Part shown: piece after piece, positions 1 through 5,221 of the stretch
How the letters are laid out: every line of letters starts with the position of its first letter
Position numbering within the stretch: the first letter of the stretch is position 1
Origin: an uncultured Clostridia bacterium
GTDB taxonomy: Bacteria > Bacillota > Clostridia > Lachnospirales > Lachnospiraceae
DNA length: 6,832 nucleotides
Direction: 5' to 3'
Assembly (NCBI GenBank): GCA_937888895.1
Contig: CALASV010000251.1
Span: 1 to 6,832, forward strand
The notes under the pieces: generated by a model
Seen by the model: the letters and a program-made list of their open reading frames with translations, nothing else
Database searches by the model: none
What the model was told of the DNA's origin: nothing
Program-made: the position numbers and the translations under genes

Positions 1-2
1 CT

Positions 3-344
3 ATGGATGGTGATGTATATGTAGGATATTTAACAAAAACAAGTGGTATGGGTGCTATGGCGTATGCGTATGCCCTTTGCCTAAAAGAAGATAATACATT
101 TGATGTTAGTATTATGCAGATGGCAAGTGTCATGCATGTATGGGGAGCTACGAATGGCACTTATATAGTGAATGGAGAAGATATTACATTTACTTATGAT
201 ATTTTAACAACGGAAGGTGAAATTGTTGCAGAAGATGAAATTGCAGAAGGAGTTGATTATTCTAATACAACACTTTCTACGGCATTTAATATTCAACAAG
301 CTACAATGTGTGCTTCTAATGCACCATTTATAAAAGTAAAATAA
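3..344 (+). CDS. Hypothetical protein, C-terminal part (probably 5'-truncated by the window edge)
   Basis: I do not recognise this gene. The reading frame is open from the first bases of the window to a TAA at 342-344, so the Met at base 3 is probably internal and the true start lies upstream; the ribosome binding site cannot be judged. The visible 113 residues are acidic, rich in Met and Thr, and read as alternating beta strands: YVGYL near residue 6, a YAYALCLKEDNTFDV segment at 21-35, and GTYIVNGEDITFTYD at 52-66. The last of these resembles strand-turn-strand units of small beta-barrel or lipocalin-like domains, but that is only a resemblance. There is no membrane segment and no catalytic motif. 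The stop is followed directly by the ribosome binding site of the next gene, with 14 nt between the two reading frames, so it very likely belongs to the same operon. Function unknown. Confidence 0.7.
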   Translation: MDGDVYVGYLTKTSGMGAMAYAYALCLKEDNTFDVSIMQMASVMHVWGATNGTYIVNGEDITFTYDILTTEGEIVAEDEIAEGVDYSNTTLSTAFNIQQATMCASNAPFIKVK

Positions 345-350
345 AAGGAG
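344..350 (+). promoter_or_regulatory. Ribosome binding site of the 228-residue protein
   Basis: AAAGGAG lies 8 nt before the ATG at 359. It begins on the last base of the upstream TAA stop. It fixes the start at 359 rather than the out-of-frame ATG at 352, which reaches a stop after eight codons. Confidence 0.8.
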
Positions 351-358
351 AATGACAT

Positions 359-1045
359 ATGGACAGAGCAAGACTTGAAACAGGAGAATTAAACAAATTT
401 TTTAATTGGGCATACCGAACAAGAGGAAATGTTGTACAGGCATTAGCTGAAGGAAAAGAAATGTCACCTGAAAAAATGTTTCTTTCGTTTACCTCACATG
501 ACCCAGTATTTATTAGTCATGGTTCGGCAGGTTTAAATGGTTCTGTAAAAGGTATTGGATTTATTCCGAAGGAAGAATATTTAGAAGAAGCACTTGCTGC
601 TTATATTGAGCATATTAAAAGTTACGACCCAGAAGATAAAGGCTATAGTCATAGAGGGTTACAGTTATTATTAAAATGGTTATATTCCAAAGAAGCAGAG
701 CAGACAATTGATTTTTCTCATATTTATAGTGTGGAAATGGCATTTAAACATAGTTGGACAAATTATCAAGAAAATAAAGAAGCAACGCTTTTATTTTATC
801 AACCTCCAATGCTTTCCTTTGAAGTGAGAGGTAGTATGGAAATCATAGGAAAACATAATGAACTAGGTTCAATTTCTCCATTTGAATTGCCATTACTTCA
901 GCAGTTTATTAACGCACAGCATGATGTGTATCATACTCCGAATATCGACCGTTGGGTAACTCGTCCTGCTTATAAATTTACAGTAGAAGAAATTTTTGAT
1001 AATTCTGCAAGTAAAACTGGATTTGGTACAAAGATACCTTATTAG
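359..1045 (+). CDS. Uncharacterised protein, possibly an FMN-binding split-barrel (PPOX-like) flavoprotein
   Basis: A complete 228-residue soluble protein with a good ribosome binding site; no signal peptide or membrane helix, so probably cytoplasmic. The N-terminal 110 residues contain a FISHGSAGLNGSVKGIGFIP segment (51-70) and a mainly helical stretch. The C-terminal half contains SVEMAFKHSWTNYQENKEAT (124-143), LLFYQPPMLSFEVRGSMEI (144-162), NAQHDVYHTPNIDRW (185-199) and RPAYKFTVEEIFDNSASKTG (202-221). The pattern of two long strands around a YxPPxxxxEVRG turn, then a strand ending near the C-terminus, reminds me of pyridoxamine-5'-phosphate-oxidase-like FMN-binding split barrels. I cannot prove this and see no assigned catalytic residue. 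It sits directly before the transporter's binding protein with a 1-nt gap, which suggests co-expression and perhaps action on the imported compound (inference). Existence of the gene is near certain; the family call is about 0.35. Confidence 0.85.
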   Translation: MDRARLETGELNKFFNWAYRTRGNVVQALAEGKEMSPEKMFLSFTSHDPVFISHGSAGLNGSVKGIGFIPKEEYLEEALAAYIEHIKSYDPEDKGYSHRGLQLLLKWLYSKEAEQTIDFSHIYSVEMAFKHSWTNYQENKEATLLFYQPPMLSFEVRGSMEIIGKHNELGSISPFELPLLQQFINAQHDVYHTPNIDRWVTRPAYKFTVEEIFDNSASKTGFGTKIPY

Positions 1046-1058
1046 TATGATGAAGATG
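1043..1058 (+). promoter_or_regulatory. Stop-start coupling junction (TAG T ATGATGAAGATG)
   Basis: The TAG stop of the upstream gene (1043-1045) is followed after one base by ATG at 1047, with further in-frame ATGs at 1050 and 1056. No Shine-Dalgarno sequence lies at a useful distance: the nearest purine-rich bases, GGAT around 1019-1022, are about 25 nt away. Initiation of the binding protein therefore probably relies on ribosomes that have just terminated on the upstream gene. Which of the three ATGs is used cannot be decided from sequence; all leave the lipoprotein signal intact. Confidence 0.6.
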
Positions 1059-2957
1059 AAAAAAATCATTTCAATGATAGTGGCAATTTCAGTAATGGCA
1101 ACGACATTTGGGGGCTGTAATATTCGTCAAGATAAGTATGAAAATTCGTTGCGTGTCGGTACAACTGCATTGCCTAAAAATTTAAATCCGTATTCTTCTA
1201 TGGAATCTTCGGCAACCTTTTTTGTAAGTTTATTTTATAATACATTACTTGGCTCTATATCTGCACCAGTAGATTATGTAGAAGGACAAACATATACATT
1301 TCCAGATGGTACAGTTTATACACCAGTAGATACAAATAAAAATCCTCTTGCTTTTGCAGATGGTCTTGTAGAATACGAAGGTGCATTACCAAAACAAGAA
1401 GGTAGTATTTATGGTTATGAATACTTTGACCCAACAGAAGAAGAGTGGAAAGAACAATGTGAAAGAGAATCCATTATATTTGGATATGATGAAAGTGGAA
1501 ATCCAATCGAAGAAACAGAAGAAGAATTTTTAAAAAGAGCATTAATTGCTGTGCCAAAAGAAAATTGGATGCGTTTTCGTTTTAAAGTAGTGGAAGGACA
1601 TTCTTGGAGTGATGGAACACCTTTTACAGCTGAAGATATTAAATTTACATTTGATTATATTGTAAAATATTCGGGTGCGTTAGGAAGTCAAGCATATTTT
1701 TTGACAGATTATTATCAAAGTGAAGTGTTAGATGGAGATTTTGTATTTACATTGGCAAGTAATAATTATACTTCAATGAAAACAATATGTAATTCCATTG
1801 TCATTATTCCAAAACACATTTGGCAGACAGTGAAAAGCCCTGCAAAAGAGAAAAATTTAAGTCCCGTAGGAACAGGGGCATATTATATTGCAGAAGGGGA
1901 TTATATTGAAGGAAGTACAATTACTGCTTCGTTTCGTGAAGATTATGACGAAACATTAAAAAAAGAAATGTTTGTTGGTGAACCAATTGAGAATATTTCT
2001 GTTGTTTTAATGAGTAATGAAGATGTTTTAATCAATGCTTTAAATGAGGGAAGTATTGATTTGATGCTTGATTCTGTAAAACCAGCAAAAACTTATGCAA
2101 TACAAAATAATAGTGCTTATAGTAATGTCAATATATCTTCTGTAGTGAGTGAATCGGTTGTAACCCTTTTATTTAATGTAGGTCCTTATGGTGCTTTTAA
2201 AGAAGGCAGTTTCAATGGGTATTCTTATGAAATACGAAAAGCAATTTCTCTTTGTTTAAATCAACAAACATTGATTGATGAAGTCATTCATGGTATGGGT
2301 GTCCAAGTTGGTGATGGTTTAGTACAAGATTATTTTGCTCATGCTTATGTAGATGAACAAGGAAATTATGTTTATCATAAAACAGATGTCGCACAAGCAA
2401 ATGCATTACTTGATACAACACCATACAAAATGGATGAAAACGGAAGTAGAGGTATTACATTAACTGTTTTTACAACACTAGATAATGAAGTGACAGTAAA
2501 GGCACTTGCAGTTCAATTAAGTCAAATTGGTATTACATTAGAATATGAACAAGCAACTTCTACTTATTCTGAAGAAATTAAACAACAAAATCATGCAGAT
2601 TTTGACATGATTATCAATAAAGTAACATATAACTCAGATAAATTGTTAATGTTTAATGCACGTTATGGCGTATATCCTGCGACAGGAAGTGTACGATTAT
2701 TTAATTATTCAGGGATTGTAGATGAAACATTGATTGAAATGATGAATGAAATGGAACTTGCATCAGAAACAAAAGAACAGTATGAGCGTTGTCGTGAAGT
2801 ACAAAAATATATTGCTGATTTAGTAATAGAAATTCCATTATATTCAGAAAATACGATTACATTTTATAGTTCACAAAAATGGGATGGTTGGATAGAAGCA
2901 GAAGGCTTGTCTATTTGGAATGGCTATTCGATAAGATATTTAAAGAAAGTACAGTAA
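1047..2957 (+). CDS. Peptide-type ABC transporter substrate-binding lipoprotein (SBP family 5)
   Basis: The extracellular ligand-capturing component of an Opp/Dpp/nickel-type importer. From the ATG at 1047 it is 636 residues. The first 24 form a lipoprotein signal peptide: basic MMKMKK, a hydrophobic core, then FGGC with Cys24 as the lipidation site; Phe at -3 is less common than Leu. Mature family 5 landmarks follow: NSLRVGTTALPKNLNPYSS (33-51), FKVVEGHSWSDGTPFTAEDI (179-198, the family's most typical block), SPVGTGAYYI (272-281) and the IRKAISLCLNQQTLIDEVIHG stretch from residue 396. Usual family length is about 500-600; the excess comes from a roughly 100-residue region (72-176) between the first domain strand and the FKVVEGHSWSDGTPF block. 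An upstream TTG at 996 would add 17 non-signal residues inside the preceding gene and is not favoured. The permease gene follows after 21 nt. The ligand could be peptide, amino-acid derivative, metal chelate or another small molecule. Confidence 0.93.
   Translation: MMKMKKIISMIVAISVMATTFGGCNIRQDKYENSLRVGTTALPKNLNPYSSMESSATFFVSLFYNTLLGSISAPVDYVEGQTYTFPDGTVYTPVDTNKNPLAFADGLVEYEGALPKQEGSIYGYEYFDPTEEEWKEQCERESIIFGYDESGNPIEETEEEFLKRALIAVPKENWMRFRFKVVEGHSWSDGTPFTAEDIKFTFDYIVKYSGALGSQAYFLTDYYQSEVLDGDFVFTLASNNYTSMKTICNSIVIIPKHIWQTVKSPAKEKNLSPVGTGAYYIAEGDYIEGSTITASFREDYDETLKKEMFVGEPIENISVVLMSNEDVLINALNEGSIDLMLDSVKPAKTYAIQNNSAYSNVNISSVVSESVVTLLFNVGPYGAFKEGSFNGYSYEIRKAISLCLNQQTLIDEVIHGMGVQVGDGLVQDYFAHAYVDEQGNYVYHKTDVAQANALLDTTPYKMDENGSRGITLTVFTTLDNEVTVKALAVQLSQIGITLEYEQATSTYSEEIKQQNHADFDMIINKVTYNSDKLLMFNARYGVYPATGSVRLFNYSGIVDETLIEMMNEMELASETKEQYERCREVQKYIADLVIEIPLYSENTITFYSSQKWDGWIEAEGLSIWNGYSIRYLKKVQ
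1260..1574 (+). other. Insertion region within the substrate-binding protein
   Basis: Encodes residues 72-176 of the binding protein. In most family 5 proteins the distance from the YxTLL strand to the EGxxWSDGTPFTAEDI block is about 40 residues, from my knowledge of the family; here it is about 110. The extra sequence is acidic and Tyr/Pro-rich, with QTYTFPDGTVYTP at 81-93, a YGYEYFDPTEEEWKEQCERE helix-like stretch at 122-141, and GYDESGNPIEETEEEFLKRA at 146-165. The frame and base composition are continuous with the flanks, so this is an insertion in a domain, not a frameshift or a mobile element. Confidence 0.5.
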
Positions 2958-2964
2958 CTAAGGT

Positions 2965-2981
2965 AGGAGAAAGAAAAATTG
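2965..2981 (+). promoter_or_regulatory. Ribosome binding site and TTG start of the dppB-like gene
   Basis: AGGAG at 2965-2969 is separated by 9 nt from TTG at 2979. The next in-frame ATG, at residue 29, would remove the first membrane helix, so the TTG is the real start. A UUG start usually gives lower output than AUG, in keeping with permeases being made in smaller amounts than the binding protein. Confidence 0.8.
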
Positions 2982-4085
2982 AAAGGTTATTATTTAAAAA
3001 AGGTGTTAAGTTCTTTGTTTGTACTTTTCGTCATTATATCATTGAATTTTTTTCTTCCAAGAATGATTTTTAGTGACCCGGCACAGCCTTATTATGTAGG
3101 TGTTCCAGAAGATGCTTATGCTTTGCGAGAACAGATTCGAGAGGAATATGGATTTAATGAGCCGTTAATTGCGCAGTACTTTGAGTATTTAGGACGAGTA
3201 GTTATATTGGATTTAGGAGAGTCGCATTATTATAAAGAATCAGTTTGGAATGTTATGTTTAGTAGAATTCCTTGGTCGATGGTGTTGACCGTTTCTTCTA
3301 TGTTGATTTCGATTTTATTTGGTATTCTGTTTGGAGCAGTAGCTGGAAAACATCGTGACAAAACTGCTGACAAGGTGCTGATGTGGTTGTCTGGGATTAC
3401 TACTGCGATACCGTCTTTTTGGCTTGCATTAGTAGCAGTGATGCTTTTTGGATTTACATTTAAGCTATTTCCTTACCGTGGTGCAATGACAGCAGGGTAT
3501 ACATTATCTATGAATGGTTCACTTTTTATCATTGTTTTTATGATATGTGTTGCTATTTCCATAGTAATAAAAATGATAACAAAAAAATCTATCGCATTAT
3601 TTATTGGTATTTCAGTAGCAATTGTAGTAGCATTAGTAGTTTCTGTTCCAATAGGAGATATTTTTGATGTAGCATATCATGCGACATTACCTGTTGCAAT
3701 TTCTGTGTTTTCTGGTGTGATTTCTTATGGATTGCTTGTAAGAAACAGTATGATTGCTGTAACAAATGAGGACTACATATTGACAGCAAGAGCAAAAGGA
3801 CTTCCACCTCATGTTGTTTTATATAAACATACATTTCGGAATGCATTGCTTCCTTTGATTACGAATGTAGGTATGTCAATGGCAGGACTAATGGGTGGCA
3901 GTGTATTGATGGAAAAAATATTTTCATGGCCGGGAATGGGACAGTTATTACTAGATGCTTGTAATACTGGTGATTATCAGCTTTCACAGGCAATTTTATT
4001 GTTATTTGCAGTGATTACAGTAGTATGTAATTTCATTACTGACCTTGTATATCATAAATTTGACCCTAGAGTGAGAGAGGTTTAA
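2979..4085 (+). CDS. dppB: Peptide-type ABC transporter permease, DppB/OppB family
   Basis: One of the two channel-forming membrane subunits. The 368-residue product has the DppB layout: an N-terminal helix (about 9-30), the extracytoplasmic REQIREEYGFNEPLIAQYFEYL segment, which is diagnostic for this subunit, DLGESHYYKESV (78-89), helices near 99-123 and 133-157 with the IPSFWLALV motif, and later helices near 236-258, 288-310 and 336-357. The coupling (EAA) loop that contacts an ATPase is TARAKGLPPHVVLYKHTFRN (269-288), followed by ALLP. The C-terminus ends in the usual YxKxDPRVR. Typical members have about 305-340 residues and six helices. Here two additional hydrophobic stretches (181-200, 204-224) lie between the FPYRG and HATLP motifs. 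The gene starts 21 nt after the binding-protein stop. Assignment to the family is secure; the symbol denotes family, not proven dipeptide transport. Confidence 0.93.
   Translation: MKGYYLKKVLSSLFVLFVIISLNFFLPRMIFSDPAQPYYVGVPEDAYALREQIREEYGFNEPLIAQYFEYLGRVVILDLGESHYYKESVWNVMFSRIPWSMVLTVSSMLISILFGILFGAVAGKHRDKTADKVLMWLSGITTAIPSFWLALVAVMLFGFTFKLFPYRGAMTAGYTLSMNGSLFIIVFMICVAISIVIKMITKKSIALFIGISVAIVVALVVSVPIGDIFDVAYHATLPVAISVFSGVISYGLLVRNSMIAVTNEDYILTARAKGLPPHVVLYKHTFRNALLPLITNVGMSMAGLMGGSVLMEKIFSWPGMGQLLLDACNTGDYQLSQAILLLFAVITVVCNFITDLVYHKFDPRVREV
3519..3650 (+). other. Extra predicted transmembrane hairpin in the DppB-like permease
   Basis: Residues 181-200 (SLFIIVFMICVAISIVIKMI) and 204-224 are two hydrophobic runs separated by the short positive turn TKK. 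In standard DppB/OppB proteins the periplasmic FPxxG motif is followed within about 20-40 residues by the LPALT-type helix; here the equivalent HATLPVAIS begins only at 234. The insertion would raise the helix count from six to eight while keeping the topology of the flanks. Confidence 0.5.
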
Positions 4086-4088
4086 ACG

Positions 4089-4154
4089 ATGAAAAAATAT
4101 GGTGTATACTATCATAATGGAATTTGTCGAAAGCAAAAGAGGTTTCAATCATGA
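4089..4154 (+). CDS. Micro-ORF of 21 codons between the two permease genes, overlapping the dppC start
   Basis: A possible small peptide starting MKKYGVYYHNG and ending RKQKRFQS: basic, with three Tyr and one Cys, and no membrane segment. Its ATG has a well-placed AGAGG 8 nt upstream, which overlaps the last codons of the dppB-like gene. Its TGA (4152-4154) overlaps the ATG of the dppC-like gene (4151-4153) in the ATGA arrangement typical of translational coupling. The spacing argues that ribosomes could initiate here, terminate at the dppC start and restart there. The peptide may have no function of its own. No homologous family is recognised, and chance occurrence of so short a frame is possible. 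Confidence 0.35.
   Translation: MKKYGVYYHNGICRKQKRFQS
4138..4153 (+). promoter_or_regulatory. Ribosome binding site that decides the dppC start
   Basis: AGAGG at 4138-4142 lies 8 nt before the ATG at 4151. A longer reading from TTG at 4124 would add nine residues (MSKAKEVSI) but has no convincing Shine-Dalgarno sequence, so ATG 4151 is preferred. Confidence 0.75.
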
Positions 4155-5137
4155 AAAAAAATAGCACTCGAATATTTCTTGTCATACAAAGTATAGCAAA
4201 GTTTTTATTAAAAATATTAAAAAATCCAAAGGGTAGAATTGGAGTAATATTAGTTGGAATAGTTGTTTTGGCAGCAGTATTTGCTCCATATCTTACGCCT
4301 TATGAATTGGATGCGTATAATATAGCAAATGGACTTGCTAAACCATCAAAAGAGCATCTTCTTGGAACAGATAAAAATGGAATTGATATTTTAACACAGA
4401 TTTTATATGGAGCGAGAATTTCTTTGATTATTGGTATTACAACAGGCTTGTGTGTGACATTTCTTGGTGCAACGTTAGGTGTTGTTTCTGCTTATTTTGG
4501 AAAAGTAAGTGCTTTTTTTGTATTAAATACGATTAACGTATTGCTTGTTATTCCAACGACACCACTAATGATGATTATGAGTAATCTTTCTTCTAGTTAT
4601 TTGATGATGATTGCTATTTTTACGTTAATTGGTTGGTGTGGAACGGCAAGAATGGTACGAGCACAAGTACTTGCTATTATGAATATGAATTATATTCGTG
4701 CAGCAGAATTAGCAGGTGGCTCGAAAAATTATATTATGTTTCGACATATTTTACCAGCAGTTTCTCATTTGTTGATTATGAATTGTGCTTTATCTTGTGC
4801 AGGTTTTATGATTGCAGAAGCAGGTCTTAGTTTTATTGGACTTGGAGACCCATCGGTTGTTAGTTGGGGAAAAATTTTAGTGGCTGCACAAGAAAGTGCT
4901 TTTACTTCGGGATTATGGGCATGGGTTATTGCACCTGGTGTTGCGATTTTTATAACAGTATTTGGATTTATGCAAATAGGATATGCACTAGAAGAAATTT
5001 TAAATCCTAAAATGAAAAAGAGAAAGATAAAAAACAAAGGGAAAAGTTCAGAACAAGAAGTTTATGAAGTATTTGCTAAGATGGTAGATATTAGTGAAGA
5101 AGATGCTTTTAAATTTAAAAAAAATGAGATTGTGTAA
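4151..5137 (+). CDS. dppC: Peptide-type ABC transporter permease, DppC/OppC family
   Basis: The second channel-forming subunit, 328 residues from ATG 4151. It has the OppC N-terminal region with KNPKGRIGVILVGIVVLAAV in the first helix (25-44) and APYLTPY after it. Then comes the diagnostic HLLGTDKNGIDILTQILYGA (69-88), where most members have GTDxxGRDxLSRxxxGARxSL. Further helices lie near 89-113, 119-146, 148-165, 205-222 and 256-279. The EAA coupling loop is YIRAAELAGGSKNYIMFRHI (181-200) followed by LPA. AEAGLSFIGLGDPSVVSWG (222-240) is a strongly conserved DppC block. Family members usually end soon after the LNPxx motif; here about 40 more residues follow (289-328), first Lys-rich and then acidic. 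Gene order directly after the dppB-like gene supports a heterodimeric channel. The symbol denotes family. Confidence 0.93.
   Translation: MKKNSTRIFLVIQSIAKFLLKILKNPKGRIGVILVGIVVLAAVFAPYLTPYELDAYNIANGLAKPSKEHLLGTDKNGIDILTQILYGARISLIIGITTGLCVTFLGATLGVVSAYFGKVSAFFVLNTINVLLVIPTTPLMMIMSNLSSSYLMMIAIFTLIGWCGTARMVRAQVLAIMNMNYIRAAELAGGSKNYIMFRHILPAVSHLLIMNCALSCAGFMIAEAGLSFIGLGDPSVVSWGKILVAAQESAFTSGLWAWVIAPGVAIFITVFGFMQIGYALEEILNPKMKKRKIKNKGKSSEQEVYEVFAKMVDISEEDAFKFKKNEIV
5015..5134 (+). other. Charged C-terminal tail of the DppC-like permease
   Basis: Residues 289-328 follow the normal family end at LNPKM. The first part, KKRKIKNKGK, is strongly basic; the rest (SEQEVYEVFAKMVDISEED, then FKFKKNEIV) is mixed acidic and basic with helix-forming character. 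It should lie in the cytoplasm near the ATPases. I recognise no named domain. Confidence 0.45.
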
Positions 5138-5152
5138 TAGGAAAGTGTTTTT

Positions 5153-5200
5153 ATGTCACAATGGAAAGAGTGTGCTTTTCGTATTATTATGGAATACTGA
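5153..5200 (+). CDS. Micro-ORF of 15 codons between dppC-like and dppD-like genes
   Basis: A possible 15-residue peptide (MSQWKECAFRIIMEY). AGGA at 5139-5142 lies 10 nt before its ATG, directly after the dppC stop, and its TGA (5198-5200) is immediately followed by the AAGGA that serves dppD. It fills most of the 81-nt gap. It could keep ribosomes moving toward dppD, or be a chance frame. Nothing else supports it as a gene. Confidence 0.2.
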   Translation: MSQWKECAFRIIMEY

Positions 5201-5221
5201 AAGGAATATTTAATTTGTATG
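5201..5221 (+). promoter_or_regulatory. dppD: Ribosome binding site of the dppD-like gene (long spacer)
   Basis: AAGGA at 5201-5205 is 13 nt from ATG 5219, longer than the usual 5-10 nt. No in-frame ATG, GTG or TTG lies between them, so the ATG at 5219 stands, possibly with weak initiation. Confidence 0.5.

Larger units (their letters stand above)
4076..4159 (+). repeat. Two copies of a translation-start segment, 62 bp apart
   Basis: Copy 1 (4076-4097) and copy 2 (4138-4159) both read AGAGGTTT, five bases containing AA, then ATGAAAAAA; 19 of 22 positions match. Each copy gives a Shine-Dalgarno AGAGG 8 nt from an ATG. Copy 1 drives a 21-codon micro-ORF and copy 2 drives the dppC-like gene. 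It may be a short duplication of the start region or convergence on a favoured initiation sequence. Confidence 0.5.

Noticed and set aside
996..1046. TTG-initiated extension of the binding protein by 17 residues
   Set aside because: It lies wholly inside the upstream gene, has no ribosome binding site, and would put a charged non-signal sequence before an otherwise normal lipoprotein signal peptide.
2879..3073. 64-codon frame across the binding protein-permease junction
   Set aside because: Out-of-frame overlap of two clearly real genes, with no family features.
3601..3846. Leu/Gln-rich minus-strand frame
   Set aside because: Antisense shadow of hydrophobic codons in the dppB-like gene; low-complexity product and no ribosome binding site considered credible.
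4098..4116. Weak hairpin TATGGTG/TATCATA inside the dppB-dppC micro-ORF
   Set aside because: Seven pairs including two G-U pairs and no U-tract; not a terminator, and such stems are expected by chance in AT-rich DNA.
4124..4150. TTG-initiated extension of the DppC-like permease by nine residues
   Set aside because: No convincing Shine-Dalgarno sequence; ATG 4151 has AGAGG at 8 nt.
4633..5037. Frames on either strand within the dppC-like gene
   Set aside because: Shadows of the permease coding sequence, with compositions typical of out-of-frame translation.
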